Part shown: piece by piece, positions 26,318-34,656 of the stretch
Layout: each line of letters opens with the position of its first letter
How positions within the stretch are numbered: the first letter of the stretch is position 1
Origin: Halapricum hydrolyticum
Lineage (GTDB): Archaea > Halobacteriota > Halobacteria > Halobacteriales > Haloarculaceae
Assembly (NCBI GenBank): GCA_025517565.1
Contig: JAOPKD010000001.1
Span: 496,001 to 560,000, forward strand
DNA: 64,000 nucleotides
Reading direction: 5' to 3'
Translations under genes and position numbers: made by a program
The notes under the pieces: model-generated
Seen by the model: only the letters and a program-made list of their open reading frames with translations
The model's database searches: none
Told to the model about the DNA's origin: nothing

Positions 26318-27088
26318 TCACACGCGTGGCTCGGGCAGCAGGTCGTCGATGTCCTGGTCGGATAGCCACTCACAGAGCTGGACGAGCTGATCGGCGGCGG
26401 CCTCGAACAGTTGCTCGCCCTTCTGTGCGGTCGCGTCGGTCTGATCACCGAACACGCCGTTGTCCGAGTTGTCGATCGCGTCGTAGAACGTCCGTGCGCC
26501 GAACTTGGTCGTCTCGGCGGCCTCGATGTCCGGGACGCCGCCGTCTCTGGCGTCTTCCAGGCGGTCGTCGTGGACGAGGTCGCCGGCCAGATGCTGGATC
26601 AGCGCGGTCTCTTTCGGACCGCCGTGGGGACCGTTCTGCTCGAAGACCTCGTCGACGAGTTCGGGGATGCTCTCGTTCCACATCCACTCGACTGCGAAGG
26701 CGACCTCGTCTCCGTGGAGCCGTCGTCCGACCTCCCGGAGGTGGTCGACGTTGCCGCCGTGGGCGTTCACGTAGACGATCCGGTCGATCCCGTGGTACGC
26801 GAGGTTCCGCGAGAAGCTCTCGACGTACGCTCTGAACGCTGGCGGATCGACCCACATCGTTCCCGGGAACTGGCGGTGGTGGGGGCTGACACCGATATTG
26901 ATCGTCGGCGTGCAGAGGTATCCGGTTCGCGCTGCGGCTTCACGCGCGAACCCCTCGGCGATCAGGTGATCGGTGCCTTCCGGTAGATGAGGGCCGTGCT
27001 GCTCTGTCGACCCCAGCGGGACGATAGCGAGCGATTCGGACTCGAAGTACGACTCCAGGTCCGGCCACGCGTGCTCGGCGAGGTACAT
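26318..27088 (-). CDS. Creatininase-family metal amidohydrolase
   Basis: A 256-residue zinc/manganese hydrolase of the creatininase superfamily. Seen: the metal-binding STEQHGPHLPEGTD block (Glu, His and Asp ligands), NIGVSPHHRQFPGTM, VNAHGGNVDHL, and the later glutamate region PHGGPKETALIQHL. Family members include creatininase, the mycofactocin peptidase MftE and ArfB, the FAPy deformylase of archaeal flavin and F420 synthesis. Sequence alone does not choose, though ArfB-type chemistry would suit an archaeon. The ATG at 27088 is the first before the conserved domain; the frame is open upstream without similarity. Confidence 0.85.
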   Translation of the reverse strand: MYLAEHAWPDLESYFESESLAIVPLGSTEQHGPHLPEGTDHLIAEGFAREAAARTGYLCTPTINIGVSPHHRQFPGTMWVDPPAFRAYVESFSRNLAYHGIDRIVYVNAHGGNVDHLREVGRRLHGDEVAFAVEWMWNESIPELVDEVFEQNGPHGGPKETALIQHLAGDLVHDDRLEDARDGGVPDIEAAETTKFGARTFYDAIDNSDNGVFGDQTDATAQKGEQLFEAAADQLVQLCEWLSDQDIDDLLPEPRV

Positions 27089-27188
27089 AGGACACGTACA
27101 GGCGAGTGACCACTTGAACGTGCCGAGAGGGGCAAGCTGCGGGACCGAAAGACGCAACTTAAGGACCTTCACCGGGAACGGCGAGTCG

Positions 27189-28088
27189 ATGGATCGATTA
27201 CTGTCCCCGCAGACGAAGCGAATCGTCCTCGTCGTCCTGGCGGTCGCGCTCGTCGCGCTCGCCGGTTGCAGCACCGGCGACACGACACCGACCGAGACGA
27301 CGGACGATTACCCGTTGACCGAGACGACGACGGATCCGGCAGACGGAACGACGACGGATCCGGCAGACGAAACGACGACTGAACCGCCGGCGAGCGACGT
27401 CGACCCGGAGGAGCTAGCCGCCAACCACGCCGAGCGGATCGACGCTGCCAGTTCACTGACGGCCAGCCAGCAGGTGCTCGTCCGACAGACGACCGGCGGG
27501 AACACGTCCGTCTCGGACACCCAGATGGTCTCGTATTACGACCTCGCCGACCGAGTGGGCCTCCAGACCGCGACAAAGAGTGTGACCGCGCCGCAGTACG
27601 CGACCAAGCAGCGGACGGATAAGTACACGGCCGGTGACGAGACGTTCCTGCGGGCGAACAGTTCGACGAGCCAGCAAGCCGAGTACTACTACGACCAGCA
27701 GCCGTACAACTATTCCGCACCGCCGACGCCCGTGAATTTCACGTCGGCCGGCTGGACCGGACTGTACGAGAACATGAACGCGTCGCTCCAGGAGCAGGGG
27801 ACGACCGAATTCGGGAACGAAACCGTAACGCGGTACACCGCGAGCGGTCAGGCGAGCCTGCCGGTGCTCTCTGCGGGGGCCGGCAGTTCGTTCTCCGAAC
27901 TCGATCAGATCAACGCGACCGTGCTCGTCACCGACGACGGCCTCGTCACGAGTACGACGGTTCGAGCGTCCGGGACGAGCGTTCGGGGTACAGATCTCGC
28001 GATCGCCTACCAGTACACGGTGACCGATCTCAACGAGACGACGGTGACGGAGCCGGCCTGGACAGAAAACGTCAACGCGACTGGATGA
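27189..28088 (+). CDS. Secreted lipoprotein, DUF7537-like
   Basis: A 299-residue exported lipoprotein. Seen: an N-terminal hydrophobic helix with lipobox LVALAGC, so the Cys should be lipidated and anchored outside. A Thr-rich linker with repeated TTTDPADG/E units follows, then a globular domain ending in an Asn-Glu-Thr-rich segment. The globular part resembles the haloarchaeal LolA-like lipoproteins known as DUF7537, from memory. Several N-x-S/T sequons point to glycosylation. ATG 27189 fits the signal peptide; a TTAAGG promoter-like patch is near 27155-27165. It is divergent from the creatininase-like gene. Confidence 0.8.
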   Translation: MDRLLSPQTKRIVLVVLAVALVALAGCSTGDTTPTETTDDYPLTETTTDPADGTTTDPADETTTEPPASDVDPEELAANHAERIDAASSLTASQQVLVRQTTGGNTSVSDTQMVSYYDLADRVGLQTATKSVTAPQYATKQRTDKYTAGDETFLRANSSTSQQAEYYYDQQPYNYSAPPTPVNFTSAGWTGLYENMNASLQEQGTTEFGNETVTRYTASGQASLPVLSAGAGSSFSELDQINATVLVTDDGLVTSTTVRASGTSVRGTDLAIAYQYTVTDLNETTVTEPAWTENVNATG

Positions 28089-28180
28089 CGTCCACCCCGC
28101 CCTAGACAGCGGGATGCCCTCCTCACAGAAAGATGGCCGCCTCCCCGCCGTTTTTCTTCCTCCGGACCCTCGGGGCAGCC

Positions 28181-29368
28181 ATGCAGACTGTCGACGCCGG
28201 CGGCTTGCGGATCGGCGACGATCATCCCCCGCGAATCATGGGCGTGCTCAACGTCAGCCGCGAGTCGCCATACGATCCGAGCGTCTACGACGATCCGGGC
28301 GAGGCCGCCGCCTACGTCGACCGCGAACTCATCGATCAGGGGGCCGATATCGTCGACATCGGACTCGAATCGGCGAACAAGCGGTTCGAGGTCCTCTCCG
28401 CCGAGGAGGAACTCGACCGTCTCGACGTCGCGATCGAGACGATCGAATCAGTGAACGGCGACGCGGTCTTCTCGATCGAGACTCGCTATCACGAGGTCGC
28501 CGAACGTGCACTCCAGCGGGGATTCGACATGGTCAACGACATCGGCGGGTTCGCGGACCCGAAGATGCCCGAGATCTGTTCGGACTACGACGTCGCCGTC
28601 GCGAAGATGGCCAGTCCGCCGGATCTGCAGCGTCCGGGCGCCGTCGAGGAGACGCCCTGGGCCGAGCGGCGCTCGCCGGAGTGGGAACGAGGTGCGGACT
28701 ACGTCGATCAGGTCTACGAGGCACTGAAGCAACACGGCCTGACGGACAAGACGATCGTCGATCCGGCCTTCGGCGGCTGGAGCGAAGCCCAGACGATCGA
28801 GGACGACCGGGAGACGTTCCGCCGGCTCCGGGAATTCCGCGGACTGGGACGGCCGATCCTCGTCTCGATCAACCGCAAGAACTTCCTGCGATCGATCGCG
28901 GACCGATCGACCGAGGCGGCGTTGCCGGTGAGTCTGGCGGCGACGTCGATGGCGGTCGAACGCGGCGCACACGTGATTCGCACCCACGACGTCGCCGAGA
29001 CGCGCGACGCCGCCCTCGTCGGCGACACGTTCACCCGCCAGCGGATCGACGACGGCGCGATCGACATCGAGGAACTCGACGTGACGACAGTAGGCGAGGC
29101 GAAACGACACTGCGAGCGCGTGGGTGCTGACGAGCGGACGGCCACCCGGTCGGTCGTCCGCGTGTTCGAGCTGGGGGGCCTCTCACCGACCCAGCGCGAC
29201 TGGCTCGCGACCCACGCCCCGGCCCATGGCGGCGTCTACGCGCCGGGCGAGGGCGATAGCGATCTGCTGATCGGGTCGCCGGCCGCTCTCGGTGCGCTCG
29301 CGACCGACATCGACGAATCGAACGCGCTCGGTGAAGCACTCGCGACGATCGCGGAACGTCTAGAGTAG
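28181..29368 (+). CDS. folP: Dihydropteroate synthase-family protein (pterin/folate pathway)
   Basis: TIM-barrel pterin-binding enzyme, 395 residues, with about 120 residues beyond a usual DHPS. Seen: IMGVLNVSRESPY near the N-terminus (compare the DHPS MGILNVTPDSF motif), GADIVDIGLES (D-I-G pterin site), FSIETRYHEVAERAL, NDIGGFADPKM, the ILVSINRKNF lysine region, and GAHVIRTHDVAET (the R-x-H phosphate site). It is followed by mptE with only one base between, so both act in archaeal folate/methanopterin-type pterin synthesis. The C-terminal extension may carry another role. ATG 28181 is the first consistent start. Confidence 0.88.
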   Translation: MQTVDAGGLRIGDDHPPRIMGVLNVSRESPYDPSVYDDPGEAAAYVDRELIDQGADIVDIGLESANKRFEVLSAEEELDRLDVAIETIESVNGDAVFSIETRYHEVAERALQRGFDMVNDIGGFADPKMPEICSDYDVAVAKMASPPDLQRPGAVEETPWAERRSPEWERGADYVDQVYEALKQHGLTDKTIVDPAFGGWSEAQTIEDDRETFRRLREFRGLGRPILVSINRKNFLRSIADRSTEAALPVSLAATSMAVERGAHVIRTHDVAETRDAALVGDTFTRQRIDDGAIDIEELDVTTVGEAKRHCERVGADERTATRSVVRVFELGGLSPTQRDWLATHAPAHGGVYAPGEGDSDLLIGSPAALGALATDIDESNALGEALATIAERLE

Positions 29369-29369
29369 C

Positions 29370-30062
29370 ATGGACTTCGAGACCTGGGAACCGATCTACG
29401 AGCAGATCCTCGAGGACATGGGGTACGACCGTGAGGCGGACGAACGTGCCCGTGACGTGTACGCCGGTATGTTGCGTGCACTGGACGGGGAGGTCTTCGA
29501 CGGATCGCTGGATTTCGCCGGCGACCGCGTGGCGATTGCGGGCGCGGGGCCGTCCCTGGAGGGCGAACTCGAACTGGCTCGCGGGGCCGACGCCGTCGTC
29601 GCCGCCTCGAGTGCCGGGCGACGACTACTCGCCAGCGAAATCGGCGTGGACTGTCTGGTCACCGACCTCGACGGCACGCCCGAGACTGCCGTCCGGCTGA
29701 CGACCTACGGGACGCCGGTCGTGATCCACGCGCACGGCGACAACGCGAACGCCGTCCATGAGTACGTCCCGCGCTGTCGGCTGTCGGCAGTGATCCCGAC
29801 GACGCAAGCGGCGCCGCGGACCCCAGTCCGGAACTTCGGCGGGTTCACCGACGGCGACCGGGCGGCGTTTCTGGCCGACCACTTCGGCGCGAGCGAGCTC
29901 GTCTTCCCCGGATGGGATTTCGACGACCCGGCAGTCGGACCCGCGAAACGGCAGAAGCTCCAGTGGGCCGAGCGGCTGCTCTACTGGCTCGAACGGCGTC
30001 GCGACGATCGGTTCGACGTGCTCGATGGGCGACGCAGCGCGATCGACCCGATCGAATTGTGA
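29370..30062 (+). CDS. mptE: 6-hydroxymethyl-7,8-dihydropterin pyrophosphokinase (MptE-type)
   Basis: Archaeal DUF115 enzyme activating hydroxymethyl-dihydropterin with ATP for condensation by the DHPS encoded just upstream. Seen over 230 residues: VAIAGAGPSLEGEL (nucleotide-binding G-A-G-P-S), LLASEIGVDCLVTDLDG, VVIHAHGDNANAVHEYV, and the C-terminal KRQKLQWAERLLYWLE. All are hallmark DUF115/MptE blocks. The ATG starts one base after the upstream stop, so the pair forms one operon. The usual FolK is replaced by this unrelated enzyme in archaea. Confidence 0.93.
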   Translation: MDFETWEPIYEQILEDMGYDREADERARDVYAGMLRALDGEVFDGSLDFAGDRVAIAGAGPSLEGELELARGADAVVAASSAGRRLLASEIGVDCLVTDLDGTPETAVRLTTYGTPVVIHAHGDNANAVHEYVPRCRLSAVIPTTQAAPRTPVRNFGGFTDGDRAAFLADHFGASELVFPGWDFDDPAVGPAKRQKLQWAERLLYWLERRRDDRFDVLDGRRSAIDPIEL

Positions 30063-30320
30063 CTGGGCTCGCCACTCGAGACGACCGCTTTCAACGAAAC
30101 GCAATTGGAGTCTTCCCGCGAGTGCGGGACGCAGCCGTCGATTTCGGGCCCTCTCCGTGTGCCGACAGCTCATCACCACCCACATATATAGATCAATACC
30201 GAACTATAGATCTAATAGTAACACATTTTCGTGTTTCTCCGTTCAGTCGAGGCCGAGAGACTGGTGCGCACAGCGTCTGACGCACTGTGCCATCGAGTGC
30301 TCGCCGAGTCCCGATCAGAG
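30063..30320. promoter_or_regulatory. A/T-rich promoter region before the DUF7260-like gene
   Basis: Contains CATATATAG and ACTATAGATC at about 30182-30215, an obvious cluster of TATA-like elements, then about 100 bases with an open frame but no conserved start. The gap between those boxes and ATG 30321 implies either an unusually long leader of about 85 bases or an upstream start. No other feature is seen. Confidence 0.4.
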
Positions 30321-31094
30321 ATGACTGACATCAGACATCCACACATCGACCGCGCGCTCGCTGCCGTCCGAGCCGAACGTGACATTCTCGAGGCCGAGCG
30401 GGACGCGTTCGAGACGCTGCTGCGGCGCGTCAGTGCGATTCAGGTGGACGCCCGAGCCTCGACAGCCGTTCAGTCCGGTGCCGTGACCGCGGCATCGATA
30501 GCCCGTCCCACCGAGGTTGCTCGCGGATTAGGGGAGGTGCGCGACGCGTATCGGGAGACAGTAATGGAGGTCCCGCACTACGAGATCGAATACGACGAGT
30601 CGCTCCGGGCGAACCTCGCGGCCGAATTCGGGGAACCGCTGGCCAGTCGCATCGTCGACGGTACCGTGTTGACACGGCAGGTATACGACGCCGTCACCGA
30701 CGCCTGCAGGCAGGCCCGTGACGAGCGAAAGCGGGCGCTCCAGTACGTCGAGCGAGAACGGGATCGACTCGTCGCGTTCGAAGCCGACCTCACGGCGATC
30801 GAACGGGATGTCGTCGAAGCGGGTGCGGCGATCGAGTCGGCGTCCGGGACCCGTCAGTTGAGCCGGATCGACGACACGCTGGCGACGCTACAGTCGCGCT
30901 GTCTCGGCCTCGCGAACGAGCGTCAGACGCAGCTCCGCGAATCGGATCAGATACACGTGCTGGGGTCAGACGGCTTCGGGTTCTACGAGTATCTCTACGC
31001 CGATCTGGAGACGCCAGCACCGGTGCTGTCGGACGCCGGTGCCTGCCTGAAGACGATACAGGGCCATCGAATGCGTGGTCTCCGGGCCGAGTAG
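30321..31094 (+). CDS. Haloarchaeal coiled-coil protein (DUF7260-like)
   Basis: A 257-residue cytosolic protein of unknown function. Seen: a long amphipathic helix at the start (HIDRALAAVRAERDILEAERDAFETLLRRV), written here in two pieces ALAAVRAERDILEAE and RDAFETLLRRV, then a mid-region EVRDAYRETVMEVPHYEIEYDE, a second coiled coil (RKRALQYVERERDRLVAFEADL), and a final YEYLYADLETPAPVLSDAG. It matches the haloarchaeal DUF7260 family from memory. ATG 30321 opens the conserved helix. The upstream frame is open to 30231 but lacks similarity. Confidence 0.65.
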   Translation: MTDIRHPHIDRALAAVRAERDILEAERDAFETLLRRVSAIQVDARASTAVQSGAVTAASIARPTEVARGLGEVRDAYRETVMEVPHYEIEYDESLRANLAAEFGEPLASRIVDGTVLTRQVYDAVTDACRQARDERKRALQYVERERDRLVAFEADLTAIERDVVEAGAAIESASGTRQLSRIDDTLATLQSRCLGLANERQTQLRESDQIHVLGSDGFGFYEYLYADLETPAPVLSDAGACLKTIQGHRMRGLRAE

Positions 31095-31188
31095 CGCGGG
31101 CGCTCGGAGTCCAGGTCGAAGCGAGACTGATCGGTGCGTTCGCCGCAAGCGCGAGAGGGGGTCGGTTCGAGCGGGCGGCTGAGGCGGC

Positions 31189-32193
31189 CTAGCTCGGCCG
31201 GGGCGCGGCCTTCTGGAGGGCACTCTCGGCGATATTGGATCCGTAGTCGGCCGTCCGGGACAGCGAGTCGACGACCAGGCCGAGTCGCTGGGCACTCTGT
31301 GGATCATCCTGCTTCCGGATGAGGTTGTCCACCTCGCGGCTCTGATCGTCGACGTCACGGACCATCGCACGCGCCTCGTTCGCCATGCGCGTCGCCTCGT
31401 CGGGGTCGTCCTCGAACAGCGCGTCCATCGCCAGCTCCGGGACCTCGATGGCGCCGTCCTTGAGATCGATCAGTGCCTCGGCCTCCGCGTCGGTGACGTC
31501 GCCAACCTCGCCGGCGATCCGGGCAATCTTGGTCGCGTGGTCCGCGATCCGCTCGAGCTGGCGGGCGGCCGACTGGTAATCGAACACCGTCTCGCGGGGG
31601 AAACCGATGTCGGAGGCTGCAGCGGGATCGCGAAGTACCGTCCGGAACACCCGCGAAACCATGTACCACAGCCGGTCGACGTCGTCGTCCCGTTCCATCA
31701 CGTCGTCGGCGAGTTCGTCGTCGTTCTCGATCAGCGCCTCGACGGCGTCGGACAGCATCGTCAGCGACACCAGGCGCATGCGCGTGATCGCGTTGTGGAC
31801 CGACAGCTCCGAGGAGTCGAGCAGGTCCTGCAGCACGACCCGTTCGCCGGTCTCTTCGATCACTTCCAGCCCCACCAGTCCCTGCGTGGCGTCGCGGATG
31901 ACGCGACGCTGTGCGGCAGTGATCCGACTGGCTTCGAGCGTGATGATGTCGAACCCGCTGACGTACATGGTCATCACCGCACGCGTCAAGTCGTGGTCTT
32001 CCGCCAGCCCGGTGATGTCGAGCGTTCCCTCGGTCCGATCGACCTCGTCCTGCGGCGAGAGCAACAGCAGGTCCTTCTCGGAATGAAACTCCACGACGGA
32101 TCCCGCGCTGACGTCGTTGTCGGTCGCCCACTCTTTCGGAAGTGACACGGTGTAGGTCGAGCCGCCTGTCACCTGGACTTTCCGGGTCTCCAT
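31189..32193 (-). CDS. AbrB/SpoVT DNA-binding domain fused to PhoU: phosphate regulator
   Basis: A 334-residue phosphate-signalling regulator. Seen: an N-terminal swapped-hairpin AbrB domain (METRKVQVTGGSTYTVSLPK, then EWATDNDVSAGSVVEF), followed by two PhoU three-helix-bundle repeats with the metal-binding motif types ERDDDVDRLWYMV and ADHATKIARIAGEV. PhoU proteins sense Pst transport; the AbrB part lets this one bind DNA. The gene is divergent from the first pst operon across a 437-base region, so it most likely controls it. The start codon lies inside a perfect 7-bp inverted repeat, a possible self-control site. Confidence 0.93.
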   Translation of the reverse strand: METRKVQVTGGSTYTVSLPKEWATDNDVSAGSVVEFHSEKDLLLLSPQDEVDRTEGTLDITGLAEDHDLTRAVMTMYVSGFDIITLEASRITAAQRRVIRDATQGLVGLEVIEETGERVVLQDLLDSSELSVHNAITRMRLVSLTMLSDAVEALIENDDELADDVMERDDDVDRLWYMVSRVFRTVLRDPAAASDIGFPRETVFDYQSAARQLERIADHATKIARIAGEVGDVTDAEAEALIDLKDGAIEVPELAMDALFEDDPDEATRMANEARAMVRDVDDQSREVDNLIRKQDDPQSAQRLGLVVDSLSRTADYGSNIAESALQKAAPRPS

Positions 32194-32208
32194 ACCCCAA
32201 CTGGAGAC
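32186..32208 (-). promoter_or_regulatory. Inverted repeat over the AbrB-PhoU start codon
   Basis: GTCTCCA-TACCCCAAC-TGGAGAC: perfect 7-base arms with a 9-base spacer, containing the start codon (32191-32193). A TATA-like patch at about 32218-32226 puts the transcript start at or just before the repeat. It could be an operator bound by the AbrB domain, or an mRNA hairpin hiding the start codon of a leaderless message. Confidence 0.5.
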
Positions 32209-32630
32209 TCGCGTGGACTAATAGATTATGGAACATCTATGTAGTAAATGCCACTAATATGTATATATTGCTACGTCCAGCCAAAGCCACCCATCATGAC
32301 AGCTATAGTGTAACATATAACTATGTTTTTGTATTTATTTTCCGGAGAGTAGAAGAGTGAACGAGGATGCTGGTCGCCAAGGGAGAATCGGACAAGACAT
32401 TCGCCGATATCGACCCTTACGTCGCCGGAAGAGAGTCACCCTGACCTCGGTCAGGAGGGGACTCATCGCCAGCCGTCAACGAGAACCGGCAACTGCCGAT
32501 CGCTCGAAACAATATCAATATTGCTGGCAATATGCGACAATGTATACCATACTGTCCTTACTATATAGAATTGAACTATCTATACTCCTCATAGCAGGGT
32601 ATTTCCCTGTTTCACAGTTGGATTCAGGTG
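32194..32630. promoter_or_regulatory. Divergent control region between the AbrB-PhoU regulator and the first pst operon
   Basis: A 437-base gap without a credible gene. Several A/T islands are seen: about 32218-32226 (minus-strand promoter), 32257-32270, 32309-32342 (ACATATAACTATG and TTTGTATTTATTTT), and 32538-32600. The last, 30-95 bases before pstS, carries CAATGTATAC (32538-32547) and ATATAGA (32563-32569), blocks that recur in front of the second pst operon. The middle part (32350-32510) is GC-rich and featureless. Confidence 0.6.
32538..32569 (+). promoter_or_regulatory. Candidate phosphate-control box 1 (pst operon 1)
   Basis: CAATGTATAC at 32538-32547 and ATATAGA at 32563-32569, with CATACTG between them, occur 60-93 bases before the pstS ATG. 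The same three blocks, CAATATATAC, ATATAGA and CATACTG, lie 40-74 bases before the second pstS. Shared blocks in otherwise unlike sequence suggest a common regulator site (P-box). Confidence 0.5.
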
Positions 32631-33662
32631 ATGTCACGCAAAGACGCGGGCGACGTGACGCGACGCAAGTTCCTGATCGGTTCCGGCGCAGCGGGAGCGA
32701 TCACACTGGCCGGTTGTACGTCCACAGGTGACGGCAACGGCAACGGCAATGGCAACGGCAATGGCAATGGCAACGGCAATGGCAATGGCAACGGCAACGG
32801 CAACGGCGACTCCGGGTTGTCCGGCGAGATCACCATCAAGGGGTCGAGCACTGTCTTCCCCGTGTCAGACGCCATGGCCGAGCTGTTCATGGAGGAACAC
32901 GAGGGGGTCAACGTCACCGTCGATCCCACGGGCAGTGGTGGCGGTTTCAAGAACTGGTTCTGTCCAGGTGACGCGGAGATTAACGGGGCATCCCGCCCGA
33001 TCAAGGACAGCGAGACAGAGCAGTGTAGCGGGAACGACGTCGAGCCGGTCGAGTTCCAGATCGCCGGCGACGCTCTCACAATGGCCGTCAACAACGACGC
33101 CGACTGGGTCGACTGCATGACACCGGACGAACTGTCCCAGATCTGGCGAGAGGACGGCGCGACGAACTGGTCGGAGATCCGCGACGAGTTCCCCGATCAG
33201 GAGATCCCGCTGTTCGGGCCCGCCGAGACGTCCGGTACCTATGACTGGTTCAACGAGAACATCGTCGGCGAGGACTACCGCCACACCGCCCGCCACCAGC
33301 CCACGGAGGACGACGAGACGATCGTCCAGGGGATCCGAGACAACACGAACGCGATGGGGTACTTCGGGTACGCCTACTACAAGTCCAACAGCGAGCAGGT
33401 CAAGGCCCTCGAGATCGACGGCGGCCAGGGGTGTACGGAGCCCAGTCTCGCCAACGCGAAGGACGGCTCGTACCCGATGGCACGACCGCTGTTCATCTAC
33501 GTCGCGAAAGATGCCCTCCAGCGGGAGGAGGTCTACGAGTTCATGAAGTTCTACCTCGAAAAGGCCGAGACGGACATCGTTCAGGAGATCGGTTACGTCC
33601 CATCGAGTACGGATCTGCGCGACGAGAACCTCGCGAAGCTCGACGAAGCGGCCGGCAAGTAG
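32631..33662 (+). CDS. pstS: Phosphate ABC transporter substrate-binding lipoprotein PstS (copy 1)
   Basis: Extracellular phosphate-binding protein, 343 residues. Seen: a twin-arginine signal (TRRKFLIGSG) ending in the lipobox TLAGC, so it is exported folded by Tat and lipid-anchored. A (Gly-Asn) repeat linker of 12 units follows, then the phosphate-site blocks IKGSSTVFPVSDAMAE, GSGGGFKNWFCPGDAEINGASR, and PAETSGTYDWFNE. ATG 32631 directly follows an in-frame GTG. It heads a pstSCAB-phoU operon under the A/T-rich control region. The paralog at 38096 is shorter in the linker. Confidence 0.95.
   Translation: MSRKDAGDVTRRKFLIGSGAAGAITLAGCTSTGDGNGNGNGNGNGNGNGNGNGNGNGNGDSGLSGEITIKGSSTVFPVSDAMAELFMEEHEGVNVTVDPTGSGGGFKNWFCPGDAEINGASRPIKDSETEQCSGNDVEPVEFQIAGDALTMAVNNDADWVDCMTPDELSQIWREDGATNWSEIRDEFPDQEIPLFGPAETSGTYDWFNENIVGEDYRHTARHQPTEDDETIVQGIRDNTNAMGYFGYAYYKSNSEQVKALEIDGGQGCTEPSLANAKDGSYPMARPLFIYVAKDALQREEVYEFMKFYLEKAETDIVQEIGYVPSSTDLRDENLAKLDEAAGK
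32733..32804 (+). repeat. Hexanucleotide (GGCAAY)12 microsatellite in pstS
   Basis: Twelve uninterrupted six-base units GGCAAC/GGCAAT encode a Gly-Asn linker between the lipidated Cys and the binding domain of PstS. It lies in frame and can change length by slippage without breaking the protein. The second pstS has no such repeat. Confidence 0.92.
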
Positions 33663-33683
33663 ACCCCGCCTCCGTTTCTATTT

Positions 33684-34619
33684 ATGAGTACAGAAACAGC
33701 CGACGAAATCACGTCGCGGCCGTCCGAACGAGCGACGGTCGAACGGATGTATCGCTACGTCTTCTTCGCGTGCGCGAGCGTCTCGATCGCTGTTACGCTC
33801 GGGATTGTCGGTCTGCTGGGCTGGAACGCAGTCGAGTTCTTCACGCTTCCCGAGGTCAACCCTGTCGGGTTTTTCACCGGCACGGAGTTCCTCCTCTCGC
33901 GGGACCAGTTCGGCGTCCTGCCGTTGTTGACCGGCACGCTACTCGTGACGATCATCTCGGCGATGATCGCGCTCCCCATCGGCACTGCGGCTGCCGTCTA
34001 TCTCAGCGAGTACGCCAGCGATCGCGCACGGTCAGTGCTCAAACCGGCACTGGAGATCCTCGCCGGGATTCCGACGGTCGTCTACGGGATCTTCGCGCTG
34101 GTGTACGTCACGCCGTTCCTGCGGACGTTCGGGTTTCCGCTGAACACGTTCAACGTCCTCAGCGCGTCGGTCATGGTCGGGATCATGATCATCCCGATGG
34201 TCTCCAGTCTCAGCGAAGACGCAATGAGTGCCGTCCCGGACTCGCTCCGGCAGGCCGCCTACGGTATGGGCGCGACCAAGTTCGAAGTGTCGACTGGCGT
34301 CGTGATCCCGGCAGCGATCTCGGGCATCTTCTCGTCGTACATCCTCGCACTGTCACGAGCGATCGGCGAGACGATGATCGTCGCCGTCGCCATGGGGAGT
34401 CGATCGCGGATGTTCGATTTCGCCAACCCACTGCAGAACCTCTGGGAAGGAAACCAGCCGATGACCGCGGCGATGGTCCAGATCAACAGCGCCGACAACG
34501 TCAGCGGCCCCGGATTCCTCAGCATGTTCGCGATCGGTATGACACTGTTCGTCGTGACGTTCCTGATGAACCTCGCGAGCAACCGCATCGCCGCACGATA
34601 CAGGGAGGAGTACGAATGA
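33684..34619 (+). CDS. pstC: Phosphate ABC transporter permease PstC (copy 1)
   Basis: Six-helix inner-membrane permease, 311 residues, partner of PstA. Seen: the family blocks YLSEYASDRARSVLKPALEILAGIPTVVYG (split: YLSEYASDRARSVLKP and ALEILAGIPTVVYG) and the EAA coupling loop AVPDSLRQAAYGMGATKFE, then IFSSYILALSRAIGETMIV. It follows pstS by 21 bases and precedes pstA, all in one operon. Its paralog at 39114 is highly similar in protein but not in DNA sequence. Confidence 0.95.
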   Translation: MSTETADEITSRPSERATVERMYRYVFFACASVSIAVTLGIVGLLGWNAVEFFTLPEVNPVGFFTGTEFLLSRDQFGVLPLLTGTLLVTIISAMIALPIGTAAAVYLSEYASDRARSVLKPALEILAGIPTVVYGIFALVYVTPFLRTFGFPLNTFNVLSASVMVGIMIIPMVSSLSEDAMSAVPDSLRQAAYGMGATKFEVSTGVVIPAAISGIFSSYILALSRAIGETMIVAVAMGSRSRMFDFANPLQNLWEGNQPMTAAMVQINSADNVSGPGFLSMFAIGMTLFVVTFLMNLASNRIAARYREEYE

Positions 34620-34656
34620 CTGCGATCTGGACGCCGACTCCGGAGGTGAGCCACTG

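Noticed and set aside
32357..32731. 124-codon plus-strand frame in the pst control region
   Set aside because: Crosses promoter elements and runs into pstS in another frame; composition is not protein-like.
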